The notes under the pieces: generated by a model
What the model saw: the letters and a program-made list of their open reading frames with translations, nothing else
Database searches by the model: none
Told to the model about the DNA's origin: nothing
Shown here: positions 16,566 through 23,791 of the stretch, in pieces
Numbering within the stretch: the first letter of the stretch is position 1
Layout of the letters: every line of letters begins with the position of its first letter
Source of the DNA: JBBRYK01 sp038237665
Lineage (GTDB): Bacteria > Actinomycetota > Thermoleophilia > Gaiellales > Gaiellaceae
Direction of reading: 5' to 3'
NCBI GenBank assembly: GCA_038237665.1
Contig: JBBRYK010000025.1
Location: 1 to 35,097, forward strand
Length of the DNA: 35,097 nucleotides
Program-made: the position numbers and the translations under genes

Positions 16566-16973
16566 ATGAGCAGATTCGTGACGGCAGGCGACGTGCCGAC
16601 GGAGGACTTCGATTGGGGGAGCGCCGGCATGCGGGCCTCACCGCCGAACACAGGCTGCACCTCCTTCGTCGTGATGGACGTCCGTCTCGACCCCGGCTTC
16701 TACCACGCCTTCCACAAGCATCCCGACCAGGACGAGATGATCATCGTCAAGTCGGGGCGGGCTACCCAGTACCTCGAGGGCGAGCACACGGAGCTCGGAC
16801 CGGGCGACTCCGTCTACATCGACAAGGACGTCGTGCACGCGACCTACAACGATTCCTCCGACCCCGTCGAGCTGCAGGTCGTTCTGGCGCCGGCGGTCGG
16901 AGACGGCGGGTACGTGGCCGTCGACGTTTCGGCCGAGGAACCCTGGAGCGGTCTGCGAGGCTCGGGCTCATGA
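16566..16973 (+). CDS. Small single-domain cupin
   Basis: 135 aa from the ATG at 16566, with GGAGG close upstream overlapping the previous stop. The two cupin motifs are visible: YHAFHKHPDQDEMIIVKSG (His, His, and Glu as the metal-ligand set) and GPGDSVYIDKDVVHATYN with the last His. It therefore probably binds a divalent metal. Single-domain cupins serve as isomerases, dioxygenases or sugar/ligand sensors; the substrate is unknown. Genes on both sides overlap or abut, so it is produced with the Tm-1/TIM-barrel pair. Confidence 0.85.
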   Translation: MSRFVTAGDVPTEDFDWGSAGMRASPPNTGCTSFVVMDVRLDPGFYHAFHKHPDQDEMIIVKSGRATQYLEGEHTELGPGDSVYIDKDVVHATYNDSSDPVELQVVLAPAVGDGGYVAVDVSAEEPWSGLRGSGS

Positions 16974-17944
16974 GGGCGGTCCGTGTCCACGAGGGCGGCG
17001 AGCTCCGCTACGAAGAGGCGCCCGACCCCGTCGCCGGGCCGGGCGAGGTGGTCGTCGAGCTGAAGGCGGCGGCGGTCAACCGCCGCGACCTGCTCGTCCG
17101 CAACCCGCCGGGGCCCGCCTACCAGTTCCCGCTGCCGCTGATCCCGGGATCGGACGGCGCCGGGATCCGCCGCGATATGGGCGAGGAGGTCGTCGTCTAC
17201 CCGGGGCTCGGCTGGGGCTCCAGGGACGACGCGGCCGGCCCGGACTGGCGGATCCTCGGCGGTCCTGACGACGGTACGTACGCCGAGCTCGTCAAGCTGC
17301 CGCTGGAGAACGTCTTCCCGAGGCCGAAGCGGCTCTCCTGGGAGCAGTCGGCGGCCTTCCCGCTCGTCGGGCTGACGGCGTTCCGTGCCCTCTTCACGGT
17401 CGGCCGGATGCGCGCCGACGAAACCGTGCTGGTGCTGGGGGCCGGAAGCGGCGTTTCGACGATCGCGGTCCAGCTGGCCGTGCTCGAAGGGAACCGTGCT
17501 CTCGTCACGTCCTCGAGCGAGGAGAAGATCGCGCAGGCGAAGGAACTGGGCGCGGCCGGGGGCGTGCTCTACACGGACGACGACTGGCCCGAGCAGGTCC
17601 GCGAGCTGGCGGGCGGGGGAGTCGATCTCGTCCTCGACTCGGTCGGAGTGACCTGGCCGGGATCGCTTCAATGCCTCCGCAGAGGCGGTCGCCTCGTCGT
17701 GTTCGGCGGCACCGGCGGGCCGACGACGGAGCTCGACGTCCGTCATGTCTACCTCAACTGGCTCTCCATCCTCGGGACGACGATGGGCTCGGCGCGCGAC
17801 TTCGCCGCGCTCCTACGGCTCATCAGCGCGGGCCCGATCAAACCTGTGATCGACAGCGTCGGCCCGCTGGCGGAGGCGGAGGCCGCGCACGAGCGAATGA
17901 AGGCAGGCGAGCACTTCGGGAAGCTGGTGCTGGAGATCGCCTAG
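16970..17944 (+). CDS. Quinone oxidoreductase-like MDR dehydrogenase
   Basis: 324 aa from the ATG at 16970, overlapping the cupin stop as ATGA. It shows MRAVRVHEGGELRYEEAPDP, the AAAVNRRDLLVRN segment in which the catalytic-zinc cysteine of ADHs is replaced (Asn-Arg-Arg-Asp), the Rossmann loop VLGAGSGVSTIAVQLA and DLVLDSVGVTWPGSLQCL. The four-cysteine structural zinc loop is absent. It therefore belongs to the zinc-free quinone oxidoreductase/crotonyl-CoA reductase-like group, probably NADPH-dependent, acting on an enone or aldehyde. Last gene of the run that starts with livH. Its stop overlaps the opposite gene's stop at CTAG (17941-17944). Confidence 0.87.
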   Translation: MRAVRVHEGGELRYEEAPDPVAGPGEVVVELKAAAVNRRDLLVRNPPGPAYQFPLPLIPGSDGAGIRRDMGEEVVVYPGLGWGSRDDAAGPDWRILGGPDDGTYAELVKLPLENVFPRPKRLSWEQSAAFPLVGLTAFRALFTVGRMRADETVLVLGAGSGVSTIAVQLAVLEGNRALVTSSSEEKIAQAKELGAAGGVLYTDDDWPEQVRELAGGGVDLVLDSVGVTWPGSLQCLRRGGRLVVFGGTGGPTTELDVRHVYLNWLSILGTTMGSARDFAALLRLISAGPIKPVIDSVGPLAEAEAAHERMKAGEHFGKLVLEIA

Positions 17945-18441
17945 CGGTACTCGACGACTTCGTCGAGCGGCTTCCTGTTCGCGCGGGCGCTCCACTCCTC
18001 GGCGCTGCGGCTCTCCGGATCGCGCGGCTTGGCCGGCCAGCCGAAGCTGACCAGGATCGCCACGGGCTCGTCCTCGCTCAATCCCAGGACACGGCGCGTC
18101 TCGTCGGGGTCGGGCATTCCGTTCGGGCAGGAGACGACGCCGTCGTTCCAGGCGACGAGCAGCATGTTCTGGAGCGCCCGGCCGATGTCGATTCCTGGTT
18201 TGCCCAGGATCGCGACGGCAAAGTCGCAGCCGCGAACGTTGTCGGCCGCGTAGACGGTCTCGGCCAGCCGGCTCTTCAGCTCGCGATCGGCGACGACGAG
18301 GAAGCGCCAGGGCTGCCGGTTGCGCGCGCTGCCGGCGAGCCACCCGCCGTCCAGGATCCGGCGGCGCACGTCGTCGGGCACCGGCCGGTCGGAGTACCGC
18401 CGCTCGTCGCGCTTGCTGGCGACGGCCAGGTACGCATCCAT
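17941..18441 (-). CDS. Nitroreductase family protein
   Basis: 166 aa from the ATG at 18441. Family features are SKRDERRYSDRPVPDDVRRR, ILDGGWLAGSARNRQPWRFL (FMN-phosphate binding), DNVRGCDFAVAIL and NMLLVAWNDGVVSCPNG, ending in the FGWPAKPR and NRKPLDEVVEY blocks. Such proteins are FMN-dependent NAD(P)H oxidoreductases that act as dimers on nitroaromatics, quinones or flavin-like substrates. It is shorter than NfsB-type enzymes (~217 aa), as in the small actinobacterial subgroup. It diverges from the FIST gene across 22 bp with a TACGAT hexamer 6 nt before its ATG. Confidence 0.85.
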   Translation of the reverse strand: MDAYLAVASKRDERRYSDRPVPDDVRRRILDGGWLAGSARNRQPWRFLVVADRELKSRLAETVYAADNVRGCDFAVAILGKPGIDIGRALQNMLLVAWNDGVVSCPNGMPDPDETRRVLGLSEDEPVAILVSFGWPAKPRDPESRSAEEWSARANRKPLDEVVEYR

Positions 18442-18447
18442 GCGGCA

Positions 18448-18457
18448 ATCGTAAACT
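18448..18457. promoter_or_regulatory. Two overlapping divergent -10 hexamers (nitroreductase / FIST)
   Basis: Plus strand: TAAACT (18452-18457), 6 nt, GTG at 18464. Minus strand: TACGAT (18453-18448), 6 nt, ATG at 18441. The two -10 elements share two base pairs and both sit exactly 6 nt from a start codon, so the 22-bp gap holds one bidirectional promoter giving two leaderless mRNAs. No ribosome site fits on either side. Confidence 0.6.
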
Positions 18458-18463
18458 GATCTC

Positions 18464-19633
18464 GTGCAGCAGCGGACGCTCGCGACCCGGATCGGTGCCG
18501 GACTGTCGACCACGAGTGCGGCGGTCGACGCGGCCGCCGAGGCGGCGCGCGAGGCAGGGACCGGCCTTGGTGGAGCGCCGGATCTCGCCTTCCTGTTTCT
18601 GACCTCCGAGCATCTCGCGGCCGCGGGCGAGGCCGCTGCTGCCGTTCGCGCGGAGCTCGACCCGCGCCACCTCGTCGGCTGCGTCGCCGAGGGCGTGCTC
18701 GCAGGAACGCAGGAGCTCGAGGGCGGGCCGGGCGCAGCCGTCTGGGCTGCCGCGCTGCCCGGGGCCGAGATCTCGGCGTTCCACGCGGCCGCGGTTTCGC
18801 TGGATGAGGGCGTCGCGATCTCGGGCTTCCCGGACGTCGACGACGCCGCCCTCGTCGCGCTCCTTGTCGATCCCTTCACCTTTCCGATCGGCGGCTTCCT
18901 CGGCAGGCTGAACGAGCAGCGGCGAGGATTGCCGCTCGTCGGTGGCATCGCCACGGGCGGCGGCGGTCCCAATGCGGCGGCGCTGGTCGTCGACGGCGAG
19001 GTCTACGAGGAGGGGGCGGTGGGCGTCAGCCTTTCCGGGGTTCGCGTCGCGACCGCCGTCTCGCAGGGCTGCGCACCCATCGGCCGCGAGGCGGTGATCA
19101 CGCGGGCCGAGGCCAACGTCGTCTTCGAGCTGGCCGGCAAGCCGGCGCTGCACTGGGTCCGGTCGCAGCTCGCCGGTCTGACGCCCGCGCAGCAGGCCCT
19201 CGCGGGTCACGGGCTCCTGGCCGGCCTCGTCATCGACGAGAACAAGGCCGAGTACGGCCGCGGCGACTATCTGATGCGAGCGTTGATCGGCGTCGACGAG
19301 GCGGCCGGGTCGATCGCGATCGGCGAGCAGGTGCGAGTGGGACAAACGCTTCGCCTGCATGCGCGGGATGCCGGGAGCGCCGACGAGGATCTGCGGGAGG
19401 CGCTCGCGGGCACGCTCGCCTTCGGCCGCCCGGCCGGCGCGCTCATGTTCACCTGCAACGGGCGCGGCACGAACATGTTCCCCGAGGCCGGCCATGACGC
19501 ACGCGTCGTCGAGGAAGAGCTCGGGGTACCGGCGACCGCAGGCTTCTTCTGCGGCGGCGAGATCGGCTCGGTCGGCGGGCGCTCCTTCCTGCACGGCTTC
19601 ACGGCCACGCTGGCCGTCTTCCTCGAGTCCTGA
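18464..19633 (+). CDS. FIST domain sensory protein
   Basis: 389 aa from a GTG at 18464. It has the FIST N-terminal region (DLAFLFLTSEHLA, HLVGCVAEGVLAGTQELEGG) and the FIST C-terminal region (PVIRA-like ITRAEANVVFELAGKPAL, then MFTCNGRGTNMFPEAGHDAR and GFFCGGEIGSVGGRSFLHGFT). FIST domains are proposed small-ligand sensors, often amino-acid-related, commonly linked to signalling proteins. Here it is a stand-alone cytoplasmic protein with no output domain; the divergent nitroreductase may belong to the same response. A small CCTGA/TCAGG hairpin straddles its stop. It converges on malate synthase with 19 nt between stops. Confidence 0.87.
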   Translation: MQQRTLATRIGAGLSTTSAAVDAAAEAAREAGTGLGGAPDLAFLFLTSEHLAAAGEAAAAVRAELDPRHLVGCVAEGVLAGTQELEGGPGAAVWAAALPGAEISAFHAAAVSLDEGVAISGFPDVDDAALVALLVDPFTFPIGGFLGRLNEQRRGLPLVGGIATGGGGPNAAALVVDGEVYEEGAVGVSLSGVRVATAVSQGCAPIGREAVITRAEANVVFELAGKPALHWVRSQLAGLTPAQQALAGHGLLAGLVIDENKAEYGRGDYLMRALIGVDEAAGSIAIGEQVRVGQTLRLHARDAGSADEDLREALAGTLAFGRPAGALMFTCNGRGTNMFPEAGHDARVVEEELGVPATAGFFCGGEIGSVGGRSFLHGFTATLAVFLES

Positions 19634-19652
19634 CGGCTCAGGCCGGGAGGCT

Positions 19653-21170
19653 TTAGTCCAGCCGGTCGTACGCGGGGAAGGTGAGGAACTCGACGAAGTC
19701 CGGGGCGAGGACGACCTCGTCGAACACCTCCCGAGCCGGCTCGTAGGGATCGCCGAGCCTCCCCATCTCCTCGCGCTCGATCCGGAGCACGTCGTCTCTG
19801 GAGACGCGGCCGTGGTGGATCCACTGCCAGAGCTGCGAACGCGAGATCTCCGCGGTGGCGACGTCCTCCATCAGATTGTTGATTGCCGCCGCCCCCGTGC
19901 CGTTCAGCCAGGCGCCGAGGTACTGGATGCCGACGCTGACGTTCGCGCGGATGCCTTCCTCGGTCACGTCGCCTGAGGTCGCGGCCACGTTCAGGAGGTC
20001 GAGCGCGGAGACGTCCACGTCGTCCCGTTGCCGCTCGACCTGGTTGGGGCGGTCACCCAGGACGCGGTCGAACTCGGTCTGGGCGGTCGGGACGAGATCG
20101 GGGTGCGCGACCCACGTGCCGTCGAAGCCGTCACCGGCCTCGCGCTCCTTGTCCTCGCGCACCTTGGCCAGGGCGATCTCGTTCACTTCCGCGTCGCGAC
20201 GGCTGGGGATGAACGCGGCCATTCCTCCGATCGCGTGCGCGCCGCGTGCATGGCACGTCTTGACGAGGAGCTCCGAGTATGCGCGCATGAACGGCACGGT
20301 CATCGTCACCTGCGCCCGGTCGGGGAGGACGAAGTCCGGGCGGTCACGGAACTTCTTGATCACGCTGAAGATGTAGTCCCAGCGGCCGGCGTTCAGGCCC
20401 GCCGAGTGCTCGCGCAGCTCGTAGAGGATCGCGTCCATCTCGAACGCGGCCAGGATCGTCTCGATCAGGACGGTGGCCTTGATCGTCCCGCGCGCGAGAC
20501 CGAGCTCGTCCTGGGCCTGGACGAAGACGTCGTTCCACAGGCGTGCCTCGAGATGGCTTTCGAGCTTGGGGAGGTAGAAGTAGGGGCCGCTGTCGCGCTC
20601 GGCGAGCTCGCGGGCGTTGTGGAAGAGATAGAGGCCGAAGTCGAAGAGGCTCGCGGAGATCAGCTCCCCGTCGACTGCAACGTGCTTCTCGACGAGATGC
20701 CAGCCGCGCGGCCGAACGAGGAGCGTGGCGATCTCGTCGTTCAGGCGATAGCTCTTCTCGCCCGTGTCGAGTGAGATCTCGCGGCGAACGGCGTCGATCA
20801 GGTTCTGCTGGCCCTCGACCACGTTCGTCCACGTCGGCGAGTTGGCGTCCTCGAAGTCGGCCATGAAGACGCGGGCGCCCGAATTGAGGGCGTTGATCAG
20901 CATCTTGCGCTCGACCGGGCCGGTGATCTCGACGCGGCGGTCCTGGAGGTCGACCGGGGCGGGGGAGACGCGGAAGTCCTCGGGCGCCTCGACGAACCGC
21001 GGCTGCTCGCCGGCGTCGAGCGACGCCTGCCGCTCCGTGCGCGCGGCCAGGAGCTCGGCGCGGCGGGGGCCGAACTGGCGCTGGAGGTCGCGGACGAAGC
21101 GAAGAGCGTCCTCGCTCAGGATGCGGCTTGTCGTCTCGTCCTGCGAGCCCCGGATGTCGACGCCTTCCAT
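19653..21170 (-). CDS. aceB: Malate synthase A
   Basis: 505 aa from the ATG at 21170. The malate synthase signature is intact: REHSAGLNAGRWDYIF at residues ~253-268. Also visible are MADFEDANSPTWTNVV, LLVRPRGWHLVEKHV, TIKATVLIETILAAFEM with the catalytic Glu, IGGMAAFIPSRRD and GTWVAHPDLVP. Length suits type A (~530 aa) rather than type G (~720). It condenses glyoxylate with acetyl-CoA to make malate in the cytosol. Isocitrate lyase is not in the window, but glycolate oxidase genes lie 1.2 kb away and could supply glyoxylate. It diverges from the dipeptidase with 21 bp between starts; I see no clear -10 for it. Confidence 0.95.
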   Translation of the reverse strand: MEGVDIRGSQDETTSRILSEDALRFVRDLQRQFGPRRAELLAARTERQASLDAGEQPRFVEAPEDFRVSPAPVDLQDRRVEITGPVERKMLINALNSGARVFMADFEDANSPTWTNVVEGQQNLIDAVRREISLDTGEKSYRLNDEIATLLVRPRGWHLVEKHVAVDGELISASLFDFGLYLFHNARELAERDSGPYFYLPKLESHLEARLWNDVFVQAQDELGLARGTIKATVLIETILAAFEMDAILYELREHSAGLNAGRWDYIFSVIKKFRDRPDFVLPDRAQVTMTVPFMRAYSELLVKTCHARGAHAIGGMAAFIPSRRDAEVNEIALAKVREDKEREAGDGFDGTWVAHPDLVPTAQTEFDRVLGDRPNQVERQRDDVDVSALDLLNVAATSGDVTEEGIRANVSVGIQYLGAWLNGTGAAAINNLMEDVATAEISRSQLWQWIHHGRVSRDDVLRIEREEMGRLGDPYEPAREVFDEVVLAPDFVEFLTFPAYDRLD

Positions 21171-21177
21171 TGCGGGT

Positions 21178-21183
21178 TAGCCT
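21178..21183 (+). promoter_or_regulatory. Weak candidate -10 of the dipeptidase gene
   Basis: TAGCCT is followed by 8 nt and the GTG at 21192. It fits the TANNNT pattern seen at other gene heads here, but the hexamer is GC-rich and no -35 is visible. Confidence 0.3.
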
Positions 21184-21191
21184 GCCATACC

Positions 21192-22193
21192 GTGATCGTC
21201 GACGCCCACAACGACCTGCTGATGGAGGTCGTCTGGCGTGAAAACGAGGGCGCGAAGAACCCGTTCGCGGAGCACTGGCTCCCGAAGCTCGAGGCGGGCG
21301 GCGTCGAACTGCAGGTGTGCGCGATGTTCGTCGACATCGACCACCTGCCGGAGGGGGCGCTGCGGGTGGCGCTGGGACAGGCCGGAGCGTTCTGGCGGCT
21401 CGCCGGCGCGAACGCGGGTGTGCGGCCGGTGACCTCCCGCGAGGATCTCGCAAACGACGGAATCGGGCTGATGCTCTCCCTGGAGGGCGTCGAGCCGCTC
21501 GGCTCCGACCCCGCGCTGATCGACGCGTTCTGGCGACTCGGCGTCCGGATGGTCGGGCTCACGTGGAACCGCCGCAACGCGTTCGCCGAGGGCGCTGCGG
21601 AGCAGGGCGGGCTGTCGTCGCTCGGGGTCGAGCTCGTCCAGCGCTTGGCGGAGCTGGGCGCGATCATCGACCTCGCACACGCGTCGGAGCGGACGTTCGC
21701 AGGGGTGCTCGAGCACTCCGGCTCGGCCGCGCTTGTCATCTCGCACAGCTGCTGTCGCGGCGTCTACGACTCGCCGCGGAACGCCTCGGACGACCAGCTG
21801 CGGGCGCTGGCCGAGCGCGGGGGCATCCTCGGCGTGATGGCGCTGCCGCTCACCGTCGACCCTTCCCGGCCGACGATCGACCGCTTGATCGACCACGTCG
21901 ATCACGCGGTCTCGGTGATGGGGATCGAGCACGTCGGCCTCGGCGGCGACTTCATCCGGCAGCTGTTCGCCTCGGGTGCCGCCCGCATCTCGGGCCGCGA
22001 GAACGCGCTCGCGCCGCCGGGCATCGAACCCGGCCGCGGCATGGATGACCTCCCCGGCCCCGAGCGCTACGGCGATCTCGTCTCGGCGCTCGAGCGGCGC
22101 GGCTACGAGGGCGACCGCCTCGAAGCGATCCTGCGCGGCAACTTCCTCCGGGTTTTCCGCGAGGCGCTCCCGGTCCAAAAGGGACAGGACTGA
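21192..22193 (+). CDS. Membrane dipeptidase family protein (peptidase M19)
   Basis: 333 aa from a GTG at 21192 (VIVDAHNDLL). Renal-dipeptidase-family ligands of the binuclear zinc site can be followed: His and Asp in DAHNDL, Glu in LSLEGVEPL, the first late His in DLAHASERTF and the second in ISHSCCRGVY, and Asp in LGGDFIRQL. The ending GNFLRVF is the usual family C-terminal block. It has no signal peptide or lipid anchor, so it should be cytoplasmic. M19 enzymes cleave dipeptides, including those with a D-residue, and some act on beta-lactams or on N-acyl amino acids. Genomic neighbours do not fix the substrate. Confidence 0.9.
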   Translation: MIVDAHNDLLMEVVWRENEGAKNPFAEHWLPKLEAGGVELQVCAMFVDIDHLPEGALRVALGQAGAFWRLAGANAGVRPVTSREDLANDGIGLMLSLEGVEPLGSDPALIDAFWRLGVRMVGLTWNRRNAFAEGAAEQGGLSSLGVELVQRLAELGAIIDLAHASERTFAGVLEHSGSAALVISHSCCRGVYDSPRNASDDQLRALAERGGILGVMALPLTVDPSRPTIDRLIDHVDHAVSVMGIEHVGLGGDFIRQLFASGAARISGRENALAPPGIEPGRGMDDLPGPERYGDLVSALERRGYEGDRLEAILRGNFLRVFREALPVQKGQD

Positions 22194-22300
22194 GGGACAG
22201 ACCCTCAGTCGTGTCCGCAGGTTCGGCGCACAGGCACGGTGCCAGGCACCGGGACCTGTCCGGAAGGGACATTTTCCCTGCAACTGGGCTCGGGGGACAG
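22182..22300. repeat. REP-like patch of GGGACA/TGTCC inverted repeats
   Basis: Starts inside the last codons of the dipeptidase. First hairpin: GGACA-G-GACTGAGGG (22182-22196), loop ACAGA, CCCTCAGTC-G-TGTCC (22202-22216), a 14-pair stem with one G-G mismatch. Then GGTGCC-A-GGCACC at 22238-22250, GGGAC-CT-GTCC at 22251-22261, AGGGACATTTTCCCT near 22265-22279 and GGGGGACAG at 22292-22300. The GGGACAG and GGCACC words resemble known extragenic palindromes. It may also terminate the dipeptidase mRNA. Confidence 0.55.
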
Positions 22301-22304
22301 CCGT

Positions 22305-22333
22305 TCTAGCCATGTCACCGTCACATGGCTAGA
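22305..22333. promoter_or_regulatory. Inverted repeat, candidate operator of glcDEF
   Basis: TCTAGCCATGT (22305-22315) and ACATGGCTAGA (22323-22333) are perfect 11-bp arms around the 7-nt spacer CACCGTC. The right arm contains the first candidate ATG (22325) of glcD and overlaps the -10-like TAGATT at 22330. This geometry fits a dimeric repressor, for instance of the GntR type that often controls glycolate and lactate oxidation, though no such regulator is in the window. Confidence 0.55.
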
Positions 22334-23791
22334 TTCGACAATGTGAGCCTCCCTGAAGCGTTCCTCCGCGGGCTCGAGGGCGTCCTCGCGCCGGACGCGC
22401 TGATTCGCGAGCCCGAGCAGCTCCGCACCTACGAGTGCGACGGGCTGACCGGCCACCGGATGATCCCGGCGCTCGTTGTCCTGGCAGGCACCACCGGCGA
22501 GGTGCAGTCCATCCTCCGCCTCTGCCACTCGTACGAGATTCCCTTCGTCGCCCGCGGCGCCGGGACCGGATTGTCGGGCGGAGCCCTTCCGGTCGCCCAC
22601 GGCATCGTCATCTCGCTCGCCCGGATGAACCGAATTCTCGAGATCGACGTCGACCGGGGCCGCATCGTGGTCGAGCCCGGGGTGACGAACCTGGCGGTCA
22701 CGCAGGCCGTGATCGCAGACGGCTTCTTCTATGCGCCCGACCCTTCCAGCCAGCAGGTCTGCACGATCGGCGGGAACCTCGCCGAGAACTCGGGCGGGGC
22801 CCACTGCCTCAAGTACGGCTTCACCGTCCACCACGTGCTCGCCGCCGACGTCGTGCTTCCGGACGGCGACCTCGTCACGCTCGACCGCGGCGCCCCCGGC
22901 CCCGACCTGCTCGGCGCGTTCGTGGGCTCCGAAGGGACGCTCGGCATCGCGACGCGAATCACCCAGCGCGTCGTTCGGCGCCCGGAAAGCGTGGTCACCC
23001 TTCTGGCCGGTTTTCCGTCCACGGACGCCGCGGGCGGGGCCGTCTCCGAGATCGTTGCCGCCCGGATCCTCCCCGCGGCGATCGAGATGATGGACAGCCT
23101 CACCCGCGAAGCTGCGGAGAAAGCCGTCCACGCGAACTACCCGCACGACGCCGGGGCGATCCTGATCGTCGAGCTCGACGGTTGCGCCGAGCAGGTCGAG
23201 GACGACCTCGCAGCGGTGGAGGGCCTCTGCCGCGGGAACGGTGCGACGGAGATCCGGACGGCTGCCGACGAGGTCGAGCGGGCCCTGCTCTGGAAGGGGC
23301 GCAAGGCCGCGTTCGCAGCCATGGGTCGCGTCAGCCCCGACTACTACGTCCAGGACGGGGTCGTCCCGCGGACCCAGCTCCCGGGAGTCCTACGCCGGAT
23401 CGGCGAGCTCGAGCGCGAGTTCGGGCTGCGCGTCGGCAACGTCTTCCACGCCGGCGACGGCAACCTTCACCCGCTCGTCTGCTACGACGCCCGGATCGCC
23501 GGCGAGCCCGAACGGGCCAAGCTGCTGGCGGAGGCGATTCTGGAGGCGTGCGTCGACGCCGGCGGCTCGATCACGGGAGAGCACGGCATCGGCGCCGACA
23601 AGGCCTGCTCGATGCCGCTCCTCTTCGGCCCGGACGACCTCGAGGCCATGCAGCGGCTGCGCCGCGCTTTCGACCCCGCCGGGATCGCCAACCCCGGAAA
23701 GATCTTCCCGACCCCGCGGCTTTGCGGCGAGGTACCCGGGCCGTACCGCGCGCATCCGCTCGAACGGGCAGGCCTTGTCGAGCGATTCTGA
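22325..23791 (+). CDS. glcD: Glycolate oxidase FAD subunit GlcD
   Basis: Up to 488 aa. The first ATG is at 22325. A GTG at 22343 is an equally good start because TAGATT (22330-22335) lies 7 nt upstream of it, matching the leaderless pattern here. The FAD-binding PCMH domain shows the GAGTGLSGGALPV loop and AENSGGAHCLKYG; the C-terminal FAD-oxidase domain shows GNVFHAGDGNLHPLV and ITGEHGIGADK. It oxidises glycolate (or D-lactate-like 2-hydroxy acids) to glyoxylate, passing electrons through GlcF to the respiratory chain. It overlaps the next gene. Glyoxylate could be consumed by the nearby malate synthase. Confidence 0.92.
   Translation: MARFDNVSLPEAFLRGLEGVLAPDALIREPEQLRTYECDGLTGHRMIPALVVLAGTTGEVQSILRLCHSYEIPFVARGAGTGLSGGALPVAHGIVISLARMNRILEIDVDRGRIVVEPGVTNLAVTQAVIADGFFYAPDPSSQQVCTIGGNLAENSGGAHCLKYGFTVHHVLAADVVLPDGDLVTLDRGAPGPDLLGAFVGSEGTLGIATRITQRVVRRPESVVTLLAGFPSTDAAGGAVSEIVAARILPAAIEMMDSLTREAAEKAVHANYPHDAGAILIVELDGCAEQVEDDLAAVEGLCRGNGATEIRTAADEVERALLWKGRKAAFAAMGRVSPDYYVQDGVVPRTQLPGVLRRIGELEREFGLRVGNVFHAGDGNLHPLVCYDARIAGEPERAKLLAEAILEACVDAGGSITGEHGIGADKACSMPLLFGPDDLEAMQRLRRAFDPAGIANPGKIFPTPRLCGEVPGPYRAHPLERAGLVERF
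22330..22335 (+). promoter_or_regulatory. Candidate leaderless -10 of glcD
   Basis: TAGATT is followed by 7 nt (CGACAAT) and a GTG at 22343 in the glcD frame. It lies in the right arm and edge of the inverted repeat, so repressor binding there would block RNA polymerase. Confidence 0.4.

Noticed and set aside
17813..19594. Minus-strand 593-codon open frame opposite the FIST gene
   Set aside because: Low-complexity antisense frame. Only the nitroreductase (another frame, 18441-17941) is real there.
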